Part shown: piece after piece, positions 8,182 to 17,600 of the stretch | How positions within the stretch are numbered: the first letter of the stretch is position 1 | Layout of the letters: every line of letters starts with the position of its first letter | Virus record (IMG/VR): IMGVR_UViG_3300000116_000101 | Location: 1 to 32,600 of that record | DNA from: a virus | Direction: 5' to 3' (one strand) | Length of the DNA stretch: 32,600 nucleotides | Program-made: the position numbers and the translations under genes | Notes under the pieces: model-generated | Told to the model about the DNA's origin: nothing | What the model saw: the letters and a program-made list of their open reading frames with translations, nothing else | The model's database searches: none

Positions 8182-9216
8182 TTAAAAGTCTAATTTAACC
8201 CTTACTAAAGCTTCTTTTGTAAAATCTTTGTTTAAAGGTTTTGATAATTTAGCTACTGCTAACAATTCATTACTGTCATTATATAATCCAATTGATGTCA
8301 TATATGTTTGAGGGTTATTAATAAAGTAATTATAAATAACTTCTCCAGTTGATCCTGAAATATATGATGGGTTTTCTGAATAGTTGAATTCTGAGTTTCT
8401 TGCTCTAATAAATACAAAATCTGAAGTAATTGTTTCTTCTGAGTTTAATCCAAATGAAGAACCTGTTATAAAACTGTTAAGTAATTTTACTGGGTTAGTG
8501 GGATCGGAAATTGAGTTTACGTCTTGGTTTGTATCTAAAGATATTCCTCCATCTGCTCCAGATAAATCTAAAGCATCTCCATTAAATAATATTGTTCCAA
8601 TATCTGGTAAAAATAAACCATATGAACCACTTTTTTCTGTATATCCTGTACCACCTGAACCTGAGTTATATGAAAAACCATCAGATCCACTAATTACTTC
8701 ATATGCTCTCATTGTACCATAAAAAGTTGGTACAGTAACCATATTTGAATTATCAGTTAAAGTTACTTGTTGGTTTGTAGGACCAGTTAATATTACATTT
8801 AATGAACCAGGGAATAAAGATTGTTTATAAGCTGATCTTTCTACACTAACAGCATAAATTGAACTACCTGTAACACCCCCAAATACAAAAGATCCATTTT
8901 CATCTTCTAACACTAGTGTTCTATATTGCCCATAAATTGTAGAAGCTGGAGATACATTAGGCACTGCTGGTTGATTATAAGCAAGAGCTCCTCCTCCCGT
9001 TTCATTACCATAAGCAATTTCAAATTGGGCTTTTGACCCTGCCTCAGCCTGATCAAGGTTATATACTGCTGTATAATATTTTCCTGATTCTGCTACTACT
9101 TGACCTGATCTTGTAAAGAAGGTTGTAAGTACTGGTGCGTTATTTGTCCAACAGGTGGCAGTTTGTGCTTGTGCACTTACTACAAAATCATCTGCTTCTA
9201 ATCTTTTAAATCCCAT
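8182..9216 (-). CDS. Tail/baseplate-periphery protein, paralogue of the downstream gene
   Basis: A 344-residue protein that pairs with the 352-aa protein. The shared C-terminal domain (about 262-344) contains R-N-S-E-F-N-Y-S-E-N-P-S and S-I-G-L-Y-N-D-S-N-E-L-L-A-V-A-K. The N-terminal part is different (begins MGFKRLEADDFVVSAQAQTA) and includes a segment on uniform strand spacing (K-Y-Y-T-A-V-Y-N-L) that suggests beta sandwich. It follows the 221-aa gene by 10 nt and is probably in the same unit. Context among fibre and periphery genes supports a virion role; the paralogy is visible directly, the function is not. Confidence 0.75.
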   Translation of the reverse strand: MGFKRLEADDFVVSAQAQTATCWTNNAPVLTTFFTRSGQVVAESGKYYTAVYNLDQAEAGSKAQFEIAYGNETGGGALAYNQPAVPNVSPASTIYGQYRTLVLEDENGSFVFGGVTGSSIYAVSVERSAYKQSLFPGSLNVILTGPTNQQVTLTDNSNMVTVPTFYGTMRAYEVISGSDGFSYNSGSGGTGYTEKSGSYGLFLPDIGTILFNGDALDLSGADGGISLDTNQDVNSISDPTNPVKLLNSFITGSSFGLNSEETITSDFVFIRARNSEFNYSENPSYISGSTGEVIYNYFINNPQTYMTSIGLYNDSNELLAVAKLSKPLNKDFTKEALVRVKLDF

Positions 9217-9226
9217 ATCTTTTTTA

Positions 9227-9892
9227 TTATGTTGTTGATTTAGTTATTGTTATTGGAATAGTAATTCTTGCCCCACTATCTAAACCTGTAAATGTTAAAG
9301 TACTTAATAAAGTTGCATTTGCCCCAAACAATGTATTTACTGTAGTTGCTCTTAATGTAACCTGTGTACCTGTTATAGTTGAAGAAACATTTGTTCCTAA
9401 AGTTGTTGTTGAATTAACATTAGCAGTTGTTGCTGATGCTGTATTAATACCAGTTGCTTCAAAAGTATTTAATAAACGAACATCTGCAATAGTTACACTA
9501 TAACCTGATGTTTCAAACACTTGATCATTACCTAAGTAATTTAATGTTTGAGGGGTAATTGCTAATGTAGCACCTTGTTGAAGTGTTACTGCATTATACC
9601 CAACATTTAATACTGGTAATTTAGCTGTACCTCTTGGTAGTGTTGCTAATTTATATTTCATTATTTGTGATTCAAGAGGAAATGCTTCTAATAAAGGCAT
9701 TCCATCTATAGCTTCACCATAAAACTGTGAACCAGAAGGGTGTGATGGATTATAAAGTGTATAATCTATTTCATCATCTGCTAAAGCAAATTGTGTGATT
9801 CTAAATGAACCGTCGTTAGCTGCTAACAATTCTCTACCTTTTGTTGTTAAGATAGCATCAACTGTTATTACTGAATTGTTTAAATATCCCAT
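9227..9892 (-). CDS. Predicted virion structural protein
   Basis: A 221-residue soluble protein. The N-terminal segment L-T-T-K-G-R-E-L-L-A-A-N-D-G-S-F-R-I-T (about residues 15-33) followed by F-A-L-A-D-D-E-I-D-Y is a pattern I associate with tail-periphery proteins of marine T4-like phages, where a short helix precedes a beta-rich domain. The C-terminal half is Thr/Ala/Asn-rich and beta-like. It heads a unit of three tightly spaced genes (221, 344, 352 aa) and is preceded by an exact late motif. No named family; structural role is inference from context and pattern. Confidence 0.72.
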   Translation of the reverse strand: MGYLNNSVITVDAILTTKGRELLAANDGSFRITQFALADDEIDYTLYNPSHPSGSQFYGEAIDGMPLLEAFPLESQIMKYKLATLPRGTAKLPVLNVGYNAVTLQQGATLAITPQTLNYLGNDQVFETSGYSVTIADVRLLNTFEATGINTASATTANVNSTTTLGTNVSSTITGTQVTLRATTVNTLFGANATLLSTLTFTGLDSGARITIPITITKSTT

Positions 9893-9911
9893 TTGTGTTT
9901 ATTATTATATG

Positions 9912-9921
9912 TTATAAATAT
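9912..9921 (-). promoter_or_regulatory. Late-region motif ATATTTATAA upstream of the 221-aa gene
   Basis: Exact copy in the 30-nt gap after the 1555-aa gene, ending 19 nt before the ATG at 9892. It nearly abuts the upstream stop codon, so the gap is almost entirely motif plus leader. Candidate late promoter for the 221-344-352 unit. Confidence 0.62.
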
Positions 9922-9922
9922 G

Positions 9923-12900
9923 TTAATCTATTAGTTTGTTGTCCCTTAGTTGCCTTAATGCTTCATCTGGTGTAAGTTCTATTTCTTTTATTGGGAAATT
10001 TGGAAATAAGAAACCAGAAGGTGTGTTATTTTTCTTTAATAAAGGTGAATATGACGTTATAATACTTCCAGATTGTTCTTGTGAAGTAAAGGACCCAGTA
10101 GCATTTTGTGGTGTTGCTACAATTCCACCTTGATCAGTACCATATACTAAATCTTGATTTTGTGATGGTATAAATTCTCTTTTTATCGGTAATTCAGCAT
10201 AAGGAAAAGTTTGATTAATTATTATTGATGAAGGTTCAAAATTCCATCTTCTTAATAAAAAGAAATCTTTATTAATAGAAGGATCAACTGGTCTGTCTAA
10301 TAATAATAATAATTGAGTATCAAAAGCTCCTCTTTCTTCTGGTGTTTGTATCGCCAGAACATTATATACCTTAGTTTCATCATTAACAAATCGTATTTGA
10401 TCACCTACTTCTACTGTCCATGGGATGTTAAAATTAGGTATTACAGTATCCTCTGGTTCAAACCCACCTGGAAATCTTGAACTTGGTCCTGGAAAATAAT
10501 TTAAAGATTGTTGTGATCTACCTGAATTATAATAATCATTCCCAAAAGGTTGTGGAGTATATGTTGGTGGATTTGAACCATAATCGGGAACTAAATTATT
10601 TTCATCTGATAAAGATATTTGTTGGTTTAATGGGAATGGGTTTCCATTTTCATCTGTAAATTTATTTTGTGTTGCAGAAGTTGGGAATACCCAAAACGGT
10701 GTTACCATTGATCCAGCACTTTCAGCTTGACCTGCATCTTCTGTATTAGAATTAATAATACACGTTACAAATGGACCATTTACTGGAGGGTCTATTAAAT
10801 TACCTCCATCTACATTTGGTCTTGATGTTGGATTCCAATAATTTTTAGGTGCATCTACATTTTCTGCTGCATATTCTTGGTATGTTCTAATTCTATACGA
10901 AGTATTTGCTTCTATAATTTCGCTTGCAGCATTTTTTATCCCAACATCTAAAGTAGCATATTGGGCATCATAAGGACCAAAATTATTTTGCTCACCATAT
11001 ATCTTAGTATCATTTGCCCTCAGATTAATCCTAAATGTTTTAGAATTTTCTATTAATCCTACGTTTTGTGACCCAAAAGCCTGGGTTAAATTCATTGAAA
11101 ATGTACTACCACCCAAATAATGAAAAGTTAATGTCGCCTGGGTTGTTACTGTTAATGGTATTTTAGTCCAAGTTGAACCATTATATTTTTCAATATTTAT
11201 TTTAAATATACCTACGGTACCCTCATTAAAGTTAGAACTATCATTATAACCACCTGTAGATGTTCTATAATATTGTGGTGGGGTTGTTGGAAATTTTCCA
11301 CTAAATTCTATACTGTAAGGAGCGGATAAAGCATCTCCACCTGGGGATTGTGGGTCTGTAACAAATCTTATTGTACCCGCACTGTGACCACAAGCAGAGT
11401 CTGAATGAATTGGATCATCACACGTATCTGGGATTATGGTCGGACCAAAATTATTTAAATAACTAACACCAGATGCTACATTGGCATAACCCGCACTCCC
11501 TATTATATTACCAAAAGAAATAAGCTTATCGTTTGCATTTGATGAGACATATACAGGACCATTAAAAGACATACCATATTCTTCATATGGTTGAACATAT
11601 TCTGGTATTGATTGTCCTTTTAATGGTATAAAAGGTTGATAACCATTAGAAGATGTTTGAGAATATAAAACGGGTACTAATTGTTGTGCTACCTTTTCTA
11701 TTTCTTGATCCCCATTTAGAAAGTTATATGCTGTTGATCCCTCTGCTTGGTTCATTGCTACTCTACCTGTCTCTCTTGAATCTGGGTCCTCACTATTAGT
11801 TGTTTCTTTCCAAGTACCTTTAATATCAAAAGCCGTATAGGGTGATAAGTTTGGGTTATTAGCATCTCCTGAACCATTAATTAGATATTTAACATTAAAT
11901 TGTACTTTATTGTTTATTACAGGATAAGGATCTGTTATTTGTTCAGCATATGCAAAATTTGCATTTAAATAATCAACTACAGGCACATTACCATATGTAT
12001 ATTGGTTTGGTGAATTTGAAGATGAAAGATTAAAATCATTTGATGTTGATCTTGAACCAACATATCTAGGATAAATACTAGTTAGTTGTGTGTAATTTGA
12101 AGCCGGTACTGTTGATTTTAATGCCGATCCTGAAAGTATTAATTGGAAATTTGAAGGTGTATAAGGATCAACTGAATAATTTACTATTTGTATTTCTCTA
12201 TTTTCTCTTTCACCAATAACATTATTTAATAAAGGTTGACAATCAACCTCGTTATCAAATCCATTTGATCCCGAAAAGGCATTTTCTATAACTGTTGGAA
12301 CTAAACCATCTCCTTCTATTAATCCCGCAGGTGTATTAAATTCTAATTCATAATGTCTTACTACTAAAGAATTTTCTACTGAAGCAGAATTTGCTGATCC
12401 TGATGATACTTGTAATGATAAAGATAAACAATCCTTAATATTAATAGATTGGGAGGGTATTAAATAACTCATAGTAATAGCATAACCATCAACATGAATT
12501 GAATCATTTTTAAATAAAGATTCTGTTACAAAATCATTAGCTGTTGTTGGAATACTAAGTGGGTAACTACCAGTATATAATCGAATTGAAGCGGTAGGCC
12601 AAGTTGGACCATCGCCTGTTTCACCCTCTCCATATACGTCTGTGGCGTATATAGCAGATGCATATTTTGCGCCTTCATCATCGCTACCAGTCCATGCTGC
12701 TAAAAACATTGATGCTGTTACTTGTACATCATTTTGTGGTAATTGATTAAAAATATATAAACCATCTATACTAGATGATAATGATTGGGAAAATGAAATA
12801 TAAGCATCACTCCATCGAGTTGCAAATAAATCTGGGGGTATTATGTTTTGGTTATTAGCATTAGGGTTTTCTATTGTAATATTTAATTGAGGTGAAATGT

Positions 12901-14590
12901 AAGTACCATCTTGGTTTTGGCTTGTATTACTAGGGAATGTAAATCCTGTTGTTGATATTGATCCTATTTGGGCAAAAATACCTGCTGAAAAGCCTTCTGG
13001 TAATTGAAAGGTATTGGGAACTAAATCGTTAGTACTACTTGTAAAATTAACATCTATTGTTTCTTCTCCAGGGTCAGCATTATCATATGATACAGTATAT
13101 TTTACAAAATACCCATAATTTGTACATAAACCAAATTGTGTAGTCCCTACAGCATCATTAGCATTAGGAACAGTTCCAGATGTTGGGAAAAAACTACTTG
13201 TATAAGTATAATCCCCATTTCTTAAAGAATTATTAAATACTACTGGTTGTAGATTTAGAGAAGTACCTTGAGTTTGACTTATATTATTAGTTAAATTACT
13301 AAACTCAGATAAAGTAAGAGTGACAGCTTCCGTATTAGGAAGTGCAGAATATCCTGCACTTAAATTAACATTATTTACTGTTAATTTTATATAAGGATTA
13401 GCTCCAGGAACTGTTTCTAAATCTATAATATCCCATTCAACATTATTTAAAATATTTGAAAATTGTGCTACCTTTATTTTACCTGCATTTTTATTAAAAT
13501 CTTCTACTGATCCTGATAAAGTTGTTAATGTTTGGTAAAAAGTTGAACCATCACCTACATATACTTCTGTTACACTAGCAATAGTTGAATTATTATAAGC
13601 TATAGTTTCTCCAATTATTGGGGGTGATGTGCTAGTATTAAAATTATAATTTCCACTATCTGTTGTTGTAGCGTTTTCTTTATATACCCTAAATACGGCA
13701 CCTGCTGATGGTGGGTTTGCTGATATAGAAGTATACTGTGTAAAAACCCATGGACTAACACCCATTTCTTCATGAAATACTTGAAATGAACCACTTACTT
13801 GTTGGTTTACTTGAGTTACCCCATTTAAAACCCCATTGCCTAACTCATTTAATGTACCTTCTAAAAAAACATTATTTATATTTACATTACTATTAACTGT
13901 TGATGTATATACACTACCACCTAAAGGGATAAAAGGAGAAGCGGGTGCTCCTGATCCTGTTTCTGTTAGAATATAAGCTTTATAAGGTCTATGGATGTGT
14001 GGGTTATATCTATATGTATCTCCATCTCCACCATCAGTATTGTATCCTCTGTATACCCATAGCTCTTGATCGTTTCTAATTGGGATTTCAGTTGTTGATT
14101 CTACTATATTATTTGTAGTTAAAGTAATAACTATACCACTTGAAACAGCTGTAAATCCTTCAGCTAATAGTTCTGATTGTGTAAATGTTATGGTTTCTCC
14201 TACTTGATATCCTGACCCTATATCCGTAACTTGGATAGTATTTATTATTGATCCAAGAGATTTTAATCTAAATTCTGCTCCTACACCATTTATACTTCCA
14301 TTTTTTGTTATAAAAACAGTATTAAATGCAGATGTTGTAGGTTGAGTAAAGGGTAATGATTGATTTGGTATTAAATTAGTAAATTCTATTCCATTTTGTA
14401 CTACATACGAAATATTAGTCCCTAATGATGAGATTTTAGAAGTATAATTATTATTAGCTACCGTTGTAGGATCCTTAATAGAATTAAGTTTAAGATTCAT
14501 ATCTAAATTATTAGAAGAACCTGATACTAATATCTGATTAGTAGTTTCTTTAAGATAATACCTTATGTCTGGTGTTGGAGCTACTGCCAT
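9923..14590 (-). CDS. Giant tail/baseplate structural protein (1555 aa)
   Basis: A 1555-residue soluble protein, Asn/Thr/Ser/Pro-rich, with many S-G-S turns and no membrane segment. Around residues 90-160 it carries a module with G-S-G-Y-Q-V-G-E-T-I-T-F followed by E-L-L-A-E-G-F; nearly the same module is found near residue 1315 of the 1762-aa protein. Near the C terminus the phrase V-G-D-Q-I-R-F-V-N-D-E-T precedes a segment of alternating strands, and the end is acidic-helical (L-T-P-D-E-A-L-R-Q-L-R). It sits where T4-like genomes encode large wedge-peripheral proteins (gp7, gp10), but I cannot align it to either. Single-gene unit preceded by an exact late motif 13 nt upstream. Confidence 0.75.
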   Translation of the reverse strand: MAVAPTPDIRYYLKETTNQILVSGSSNNLDMNLKLNSIKDPTTVANNNYTSKISSLGTNISYVVQNGIEFTNLIPNQSLPFTQPTTSAFNTVFITKNGSINGVGAEFRLKSLGSIINTIQVTDIGSGYQVGETITFTQSELLAEGFTAVSSGIVITLTTNNIVESTTEIPIRNDQELWVYRGYNTDGGDGDTYRYNPHIHRPYKAYILTETGSGAPASPFIPLGGSVYTSTVNSNVNINNVFLEGTLNELGNGVLNGVTQVNQQVSGSFQVFHEEMGVSPWVFTQYTSISANPPSAGAVFRVYKENATTTDSGNYNFNTSTSPPIIGETIAYNNSTIASVTEVYVGDGSTFYQTLTTLSGSVEDFNKNAGKIKVAQFSNILNNVEWDIIDLETVPGANPYIKLTVNNVNLSAGYSALPNTEAVTLTLSEFSNLTNNISQTQGTSLNLQPVVFNNSLRNGDYTYTSSFFPTSGTVPNANDAVGTTQFGLCTNYGYFVKYTVSYDNADPGEETIDVNFTSSTNDLVPNTFQLPEGFSAGIFAQIGSISTTGFTFPSNTSQNQDGTYISPQLNITIENPNANNQNIIPPDLFATRWSDAYISFSQSLSSSIDGLYIFNQLPQNDVQVTASMFLAAWTGSDDEGAKYASAIYATDVYGEGETGDGPTWPTASIRLYTGSYPLSIPTTANDFVTESLFKNDSIHVDGYAITMSYLIPSQSINIKDCLSLSLQVSSGSANSASVENSLVVRHYELEFNTPAGLIEGDGLVPTVIENAFSGSNGFDNEVDCQPLLNNVIGERENREIQIVNYSVDPYTPSNFQLILSGSALKSTVPASNYTQLTSIYPRYVGSRSTSNDFNLSSSNSPNQYTYGNVPVVDYLNANFAYAEQITDPYPVINNKVQFNVKYLINGSGDANNPNLSPYTAFDIKGTWKETTNSEDPDSRETGRVAMNQAEGSTAYNFLNGDQEIEKVAQQLVPVLYSQTSSNGYQPFIPLKGQSIPEYVQPYEEYGMSFNGPVYVSSNANDKLISFGNIIGSAGYANVASGVSYLNNFGPTIIPDTCDDPIHSDSACGHSAGTIRFVTDPQSPGGDALSAPYSIEFSGKFPTTPPQYYRTSTGGYNDSSNFNEGTVGIFKINIEKYNGSTWTKIPLTVTTQATLTFHYLGGSTFSMNLTQAFGSQNVGLIENSKTFRINLRANDTKIYGEQNNFGPYDAQYATLDVGIKNAASEIIEANTSYRIRTYQEYAAENVDAPKNYWNPTSRPNVDGGNLIDPPVNGPFVTCIINSNTEDAGQAESAGSMVTPFWVFPTSATQNKFTDENGNPFPLNQQISLSDENNLVPDYGSNPPTYTPQPFGNDYYNSGRSQQSLNYFPGPSSRFPGGFEPEDTVIPNFNIPWTVEVGDQIRFVNDETKVYNVLAIQTPEERGAFDTQLLLLLDRPVDPSINKDFFLLRRWNFEPSSIIINQTFPYAELPIKREFIPSQNQDLVYGTDQGGIVATPQNATGSFTSQEQSGSIITSYSPLLKKNNTPSGFLFPNFPIKEIELTPDEALRQLRDNKLID

Positions 14591-14603
14591 TTATGTTATT
14601 TTG

Positions 14604-14613
14604 TTATAAATAT
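14604..14613 (-). promoter_or_regulatory. Late-region motif ATATTTATAA upstream of the 1555-aa gene
   Basis: Exact copy in the 56-nt gap after the 1762-aa gene, ending 13 nt before the ATG at 14590. The rest of the gap is A/T-only runs with no hairpin, so no terminator for the upstream gene is visible. Candidate late promoter. Confidence 0.62.
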
Positions 14614-14646
14614 TTTAAAACTATTTTTTTATACTATTATTATTTT

Positions 14647-17600
14647 TTATGGATCTATAGGATCCTCTCCTTGTGTTGGTCCTCCAAAATAACCATATTG
14701 GGTATAAGCACAATAAGATTCATTTAGAGGATAATTGGTTTGATCAAAATTCTTTATAACAACTCTCCAATCTCTTTGAGTTAACTCTAAATTATCTGGA
14801 GCAGATGGACCAGGGGATGCATCACATCTAATATTAATAGTTCTATCTCCTGTATATACATTCCCGTTATTTGCTACAGTTGGATTAGGAGTAACTCCTC
14901 CACCAATTATACTAAGGAAACTTGGTGTGCCTGGATGTACTGACCAAGCACCACTTTCATCAGTCATAAAATACATTACATATTGAGTGTTAGGATTACC
15001 TCCTACACTTACTTGTGTGGTGGATGTTCTTTCAGCTGGAGTTCCAGAACTAGGAATAGTTCCAGACCCACAACTACTTATACTAACAATATCAGTAGTT
15101 CCTTGAATTTGTTGTAAATTAGGAGTTATTGTTATAGTTGAAGGTGGTGAGTATAAATTAAAAGCGGGTCCAATAGGGACTGATGATGCTGTTATATCGC
15201 CTTGATATAAAGCTAATTTTATTATTGATGGTGCCCCTCCTGTTAAAGTAGATGAAGCACTTAAAGCATGATATGTGTCATTTTTAGCATTCATAAACCA
15301 TGGTACTTCACTTGGGGTATTAGTAGCATCTCCATCAAACTCTCTTGAACCTGTGTTAAAATTTCCAAAGGTATCAGTATTAAAACTATCACCCGTTGAT
15401 ACTCTAACAAGACCACCATCATTTGTTGTTTGGAAATAATTAGCTTCATGCCATCCTTTAAAAAATGATTCTGTGGGGTATGTAGGTATTGGTGGAAAAT
15501 ACCCTTGTGCTAATGATTCTGTAAACCCTGTTGCAGGGATTACATTTGGATCTTCTCCTGAAGAGGTAGCATAGTAACTAAATACCCCACTTGCACTAAA
15601 GGTTAAATTATAAAATGAATCATCAAATGAGTTAACTGCATTAGATGAAGGTTCTTGGTTAATTATTAATAAAGTTGCATCTTCGGTACCAGGAAACCCA
15701 TCACTTTGGTTTGAAGTATTTGATATAAAATAAGATTGATATCCTTCAATTAAAATATTTAGATAGTCAGAGGCTCCTGTTAAATTAAATATTACATAAT
15801 CACTATCAGCAATAAAGGGTTGTATTGCTACACCATTAACATCAACATTAGACATTTTAATATATTTAACCTTATTAGTTACATTATAAGCAACATCCCG
15901 GGTTAATAAAGTTACAATTAAATCTTGTGTTGCGGTTGTATACCCTAAACTCTGTAATTCAGCTATAGATATTGTTATAGTATCCCCTACTTGATAACCA
16001 GAATTACTAGGAGAATTAATTACCTTAACATTTAACCATGATTGGGCAGCAGGTTGTGTTGTTGTGCTTATTCTTACTTCAGCACCTGTTCCACTACCAT
16101 CTGTTGTTATATTTGTAGTTGTTACATTAGTGTTAGATGGGTAAGGAGTGGTTTGAAAGTTTTGGGTTATATTAAGGGGGTAATTTTGTGTTAATATACC
16201 ATTTTGGTTAACTGTGTCTGCCCAAAACCATACATTTCCTTCTGTTGGGATAAAGTTAGGGAGTACAAAATCTGATTCATTTTTAGATATATTATTAAAC
16301 CATTGGATTCTAAAGAAATAATCTATAATAGCATCATGTCCAAAAAATGTTTTACAAATTTCATTAGCTCTTACTTGAATATCATTACCAAATTCTCCAT
16401 TGTAAAACTCTCTTTGGTCAATTCTAGGATAATTAACAGGAGGGAATTGATTTGATCCTGTTTGTTCTTGATGATATGGAGGTGTAATTCCTAAAGATGG
16501 AACTATTGACTCACTCCATTGTTGTACAAACTCTGGATATTGAGCATAAAATTCAGAGGCAGAAACTTCAGCTTCTGTTAAACCACTATAAGGTCCTCCA
16601 CCATTTTGAACAGATCTACTAACGGGGGCAGTAAAATTACTATTAAAGGGTTCAAATGCACCCCCAGTACCTCCACTAAATTTATATATAGCAGACCCAC
16701 TAACATTTCCATATGCAGGGAACGAACTACTGGAGTTAGGTACTTGGTAATTTCTTGGAAATGATTTAACACTACCTGAATATTCAGGAGTGGTAAATGA
16801 CATTGAAGGAGGTGCTTGTCTGTTTCTTTCTAATAAATTTTGTTTTATTACAACACCAGAAGATAAACTCGTTCTAGCAGGTGTAAAATCTTCTATCATT
16901 TTAAATAATGAATTATCGAAGAATGAAATTAACCTAATAAAATCATTTACATCATAACTATTTATATATTTTGTAAAATATGCATCTCTTAAAGCATCTA
17001 ATTGTGGATAAGAATACCCAGATTCAGATATTTGTCTAGGATCACCTATATAATCTCCTAAGTTAAACGCACCTATTTGTGCTATAATATCATCATTAAC
17101 CTGGTCTGTGGGTGAGAATGCTACTTCTAAATAATTAATACTAGGATTACTACCACTTGGGTAAATATCTTGTTGTATTGATCTATAAGGTGATAAAGTA
17201 GAACCAGAAGGTAATACTTCTTGAACTATTTTAATTTGATCACTTATCCTATTTTTAATACCTCCTGGTACTTGGTTTAGAAAAATGCTTTCTCTATTTT
17301 GTATAAATGAACCTGTTACATAAAATTCACTATCCCCGCTTGAAAAAGACTGTGTTGTTGCCCAAGATCCTGTAACTTTAGGGTGTATTGAAGTTCTACT
17401 TGATGTTATTAATTGTGTACCTAAATCTGCTCTAAAGGCTAAATCTTGAGGTGTTACATTAATTGTATTACCTTGAGTTGAATAAGGGTTAACTACATAA
17501 TCGTAAAATAAACTTTCACTTAATGCTGTATCCCAATATCTTATTTCTTGATACGCCCCAGAAAAAGGTGTTGCAGTTCCTCCATCTATAGGTACATTAT

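Noticed and set aside
1981-9892. Diversity-generating retroelement acting on a fibre gene
   Set aside because: No reverse transcriptase and no variable/template repeat pair with A-specific changes were seen in the window.
16578-16772. Alternative minus frame of 64 codons inside the 1762-aa gene
   Set aside because: Low-complexity overlap frame within a long, convincing gene; no start context or neighbour support.
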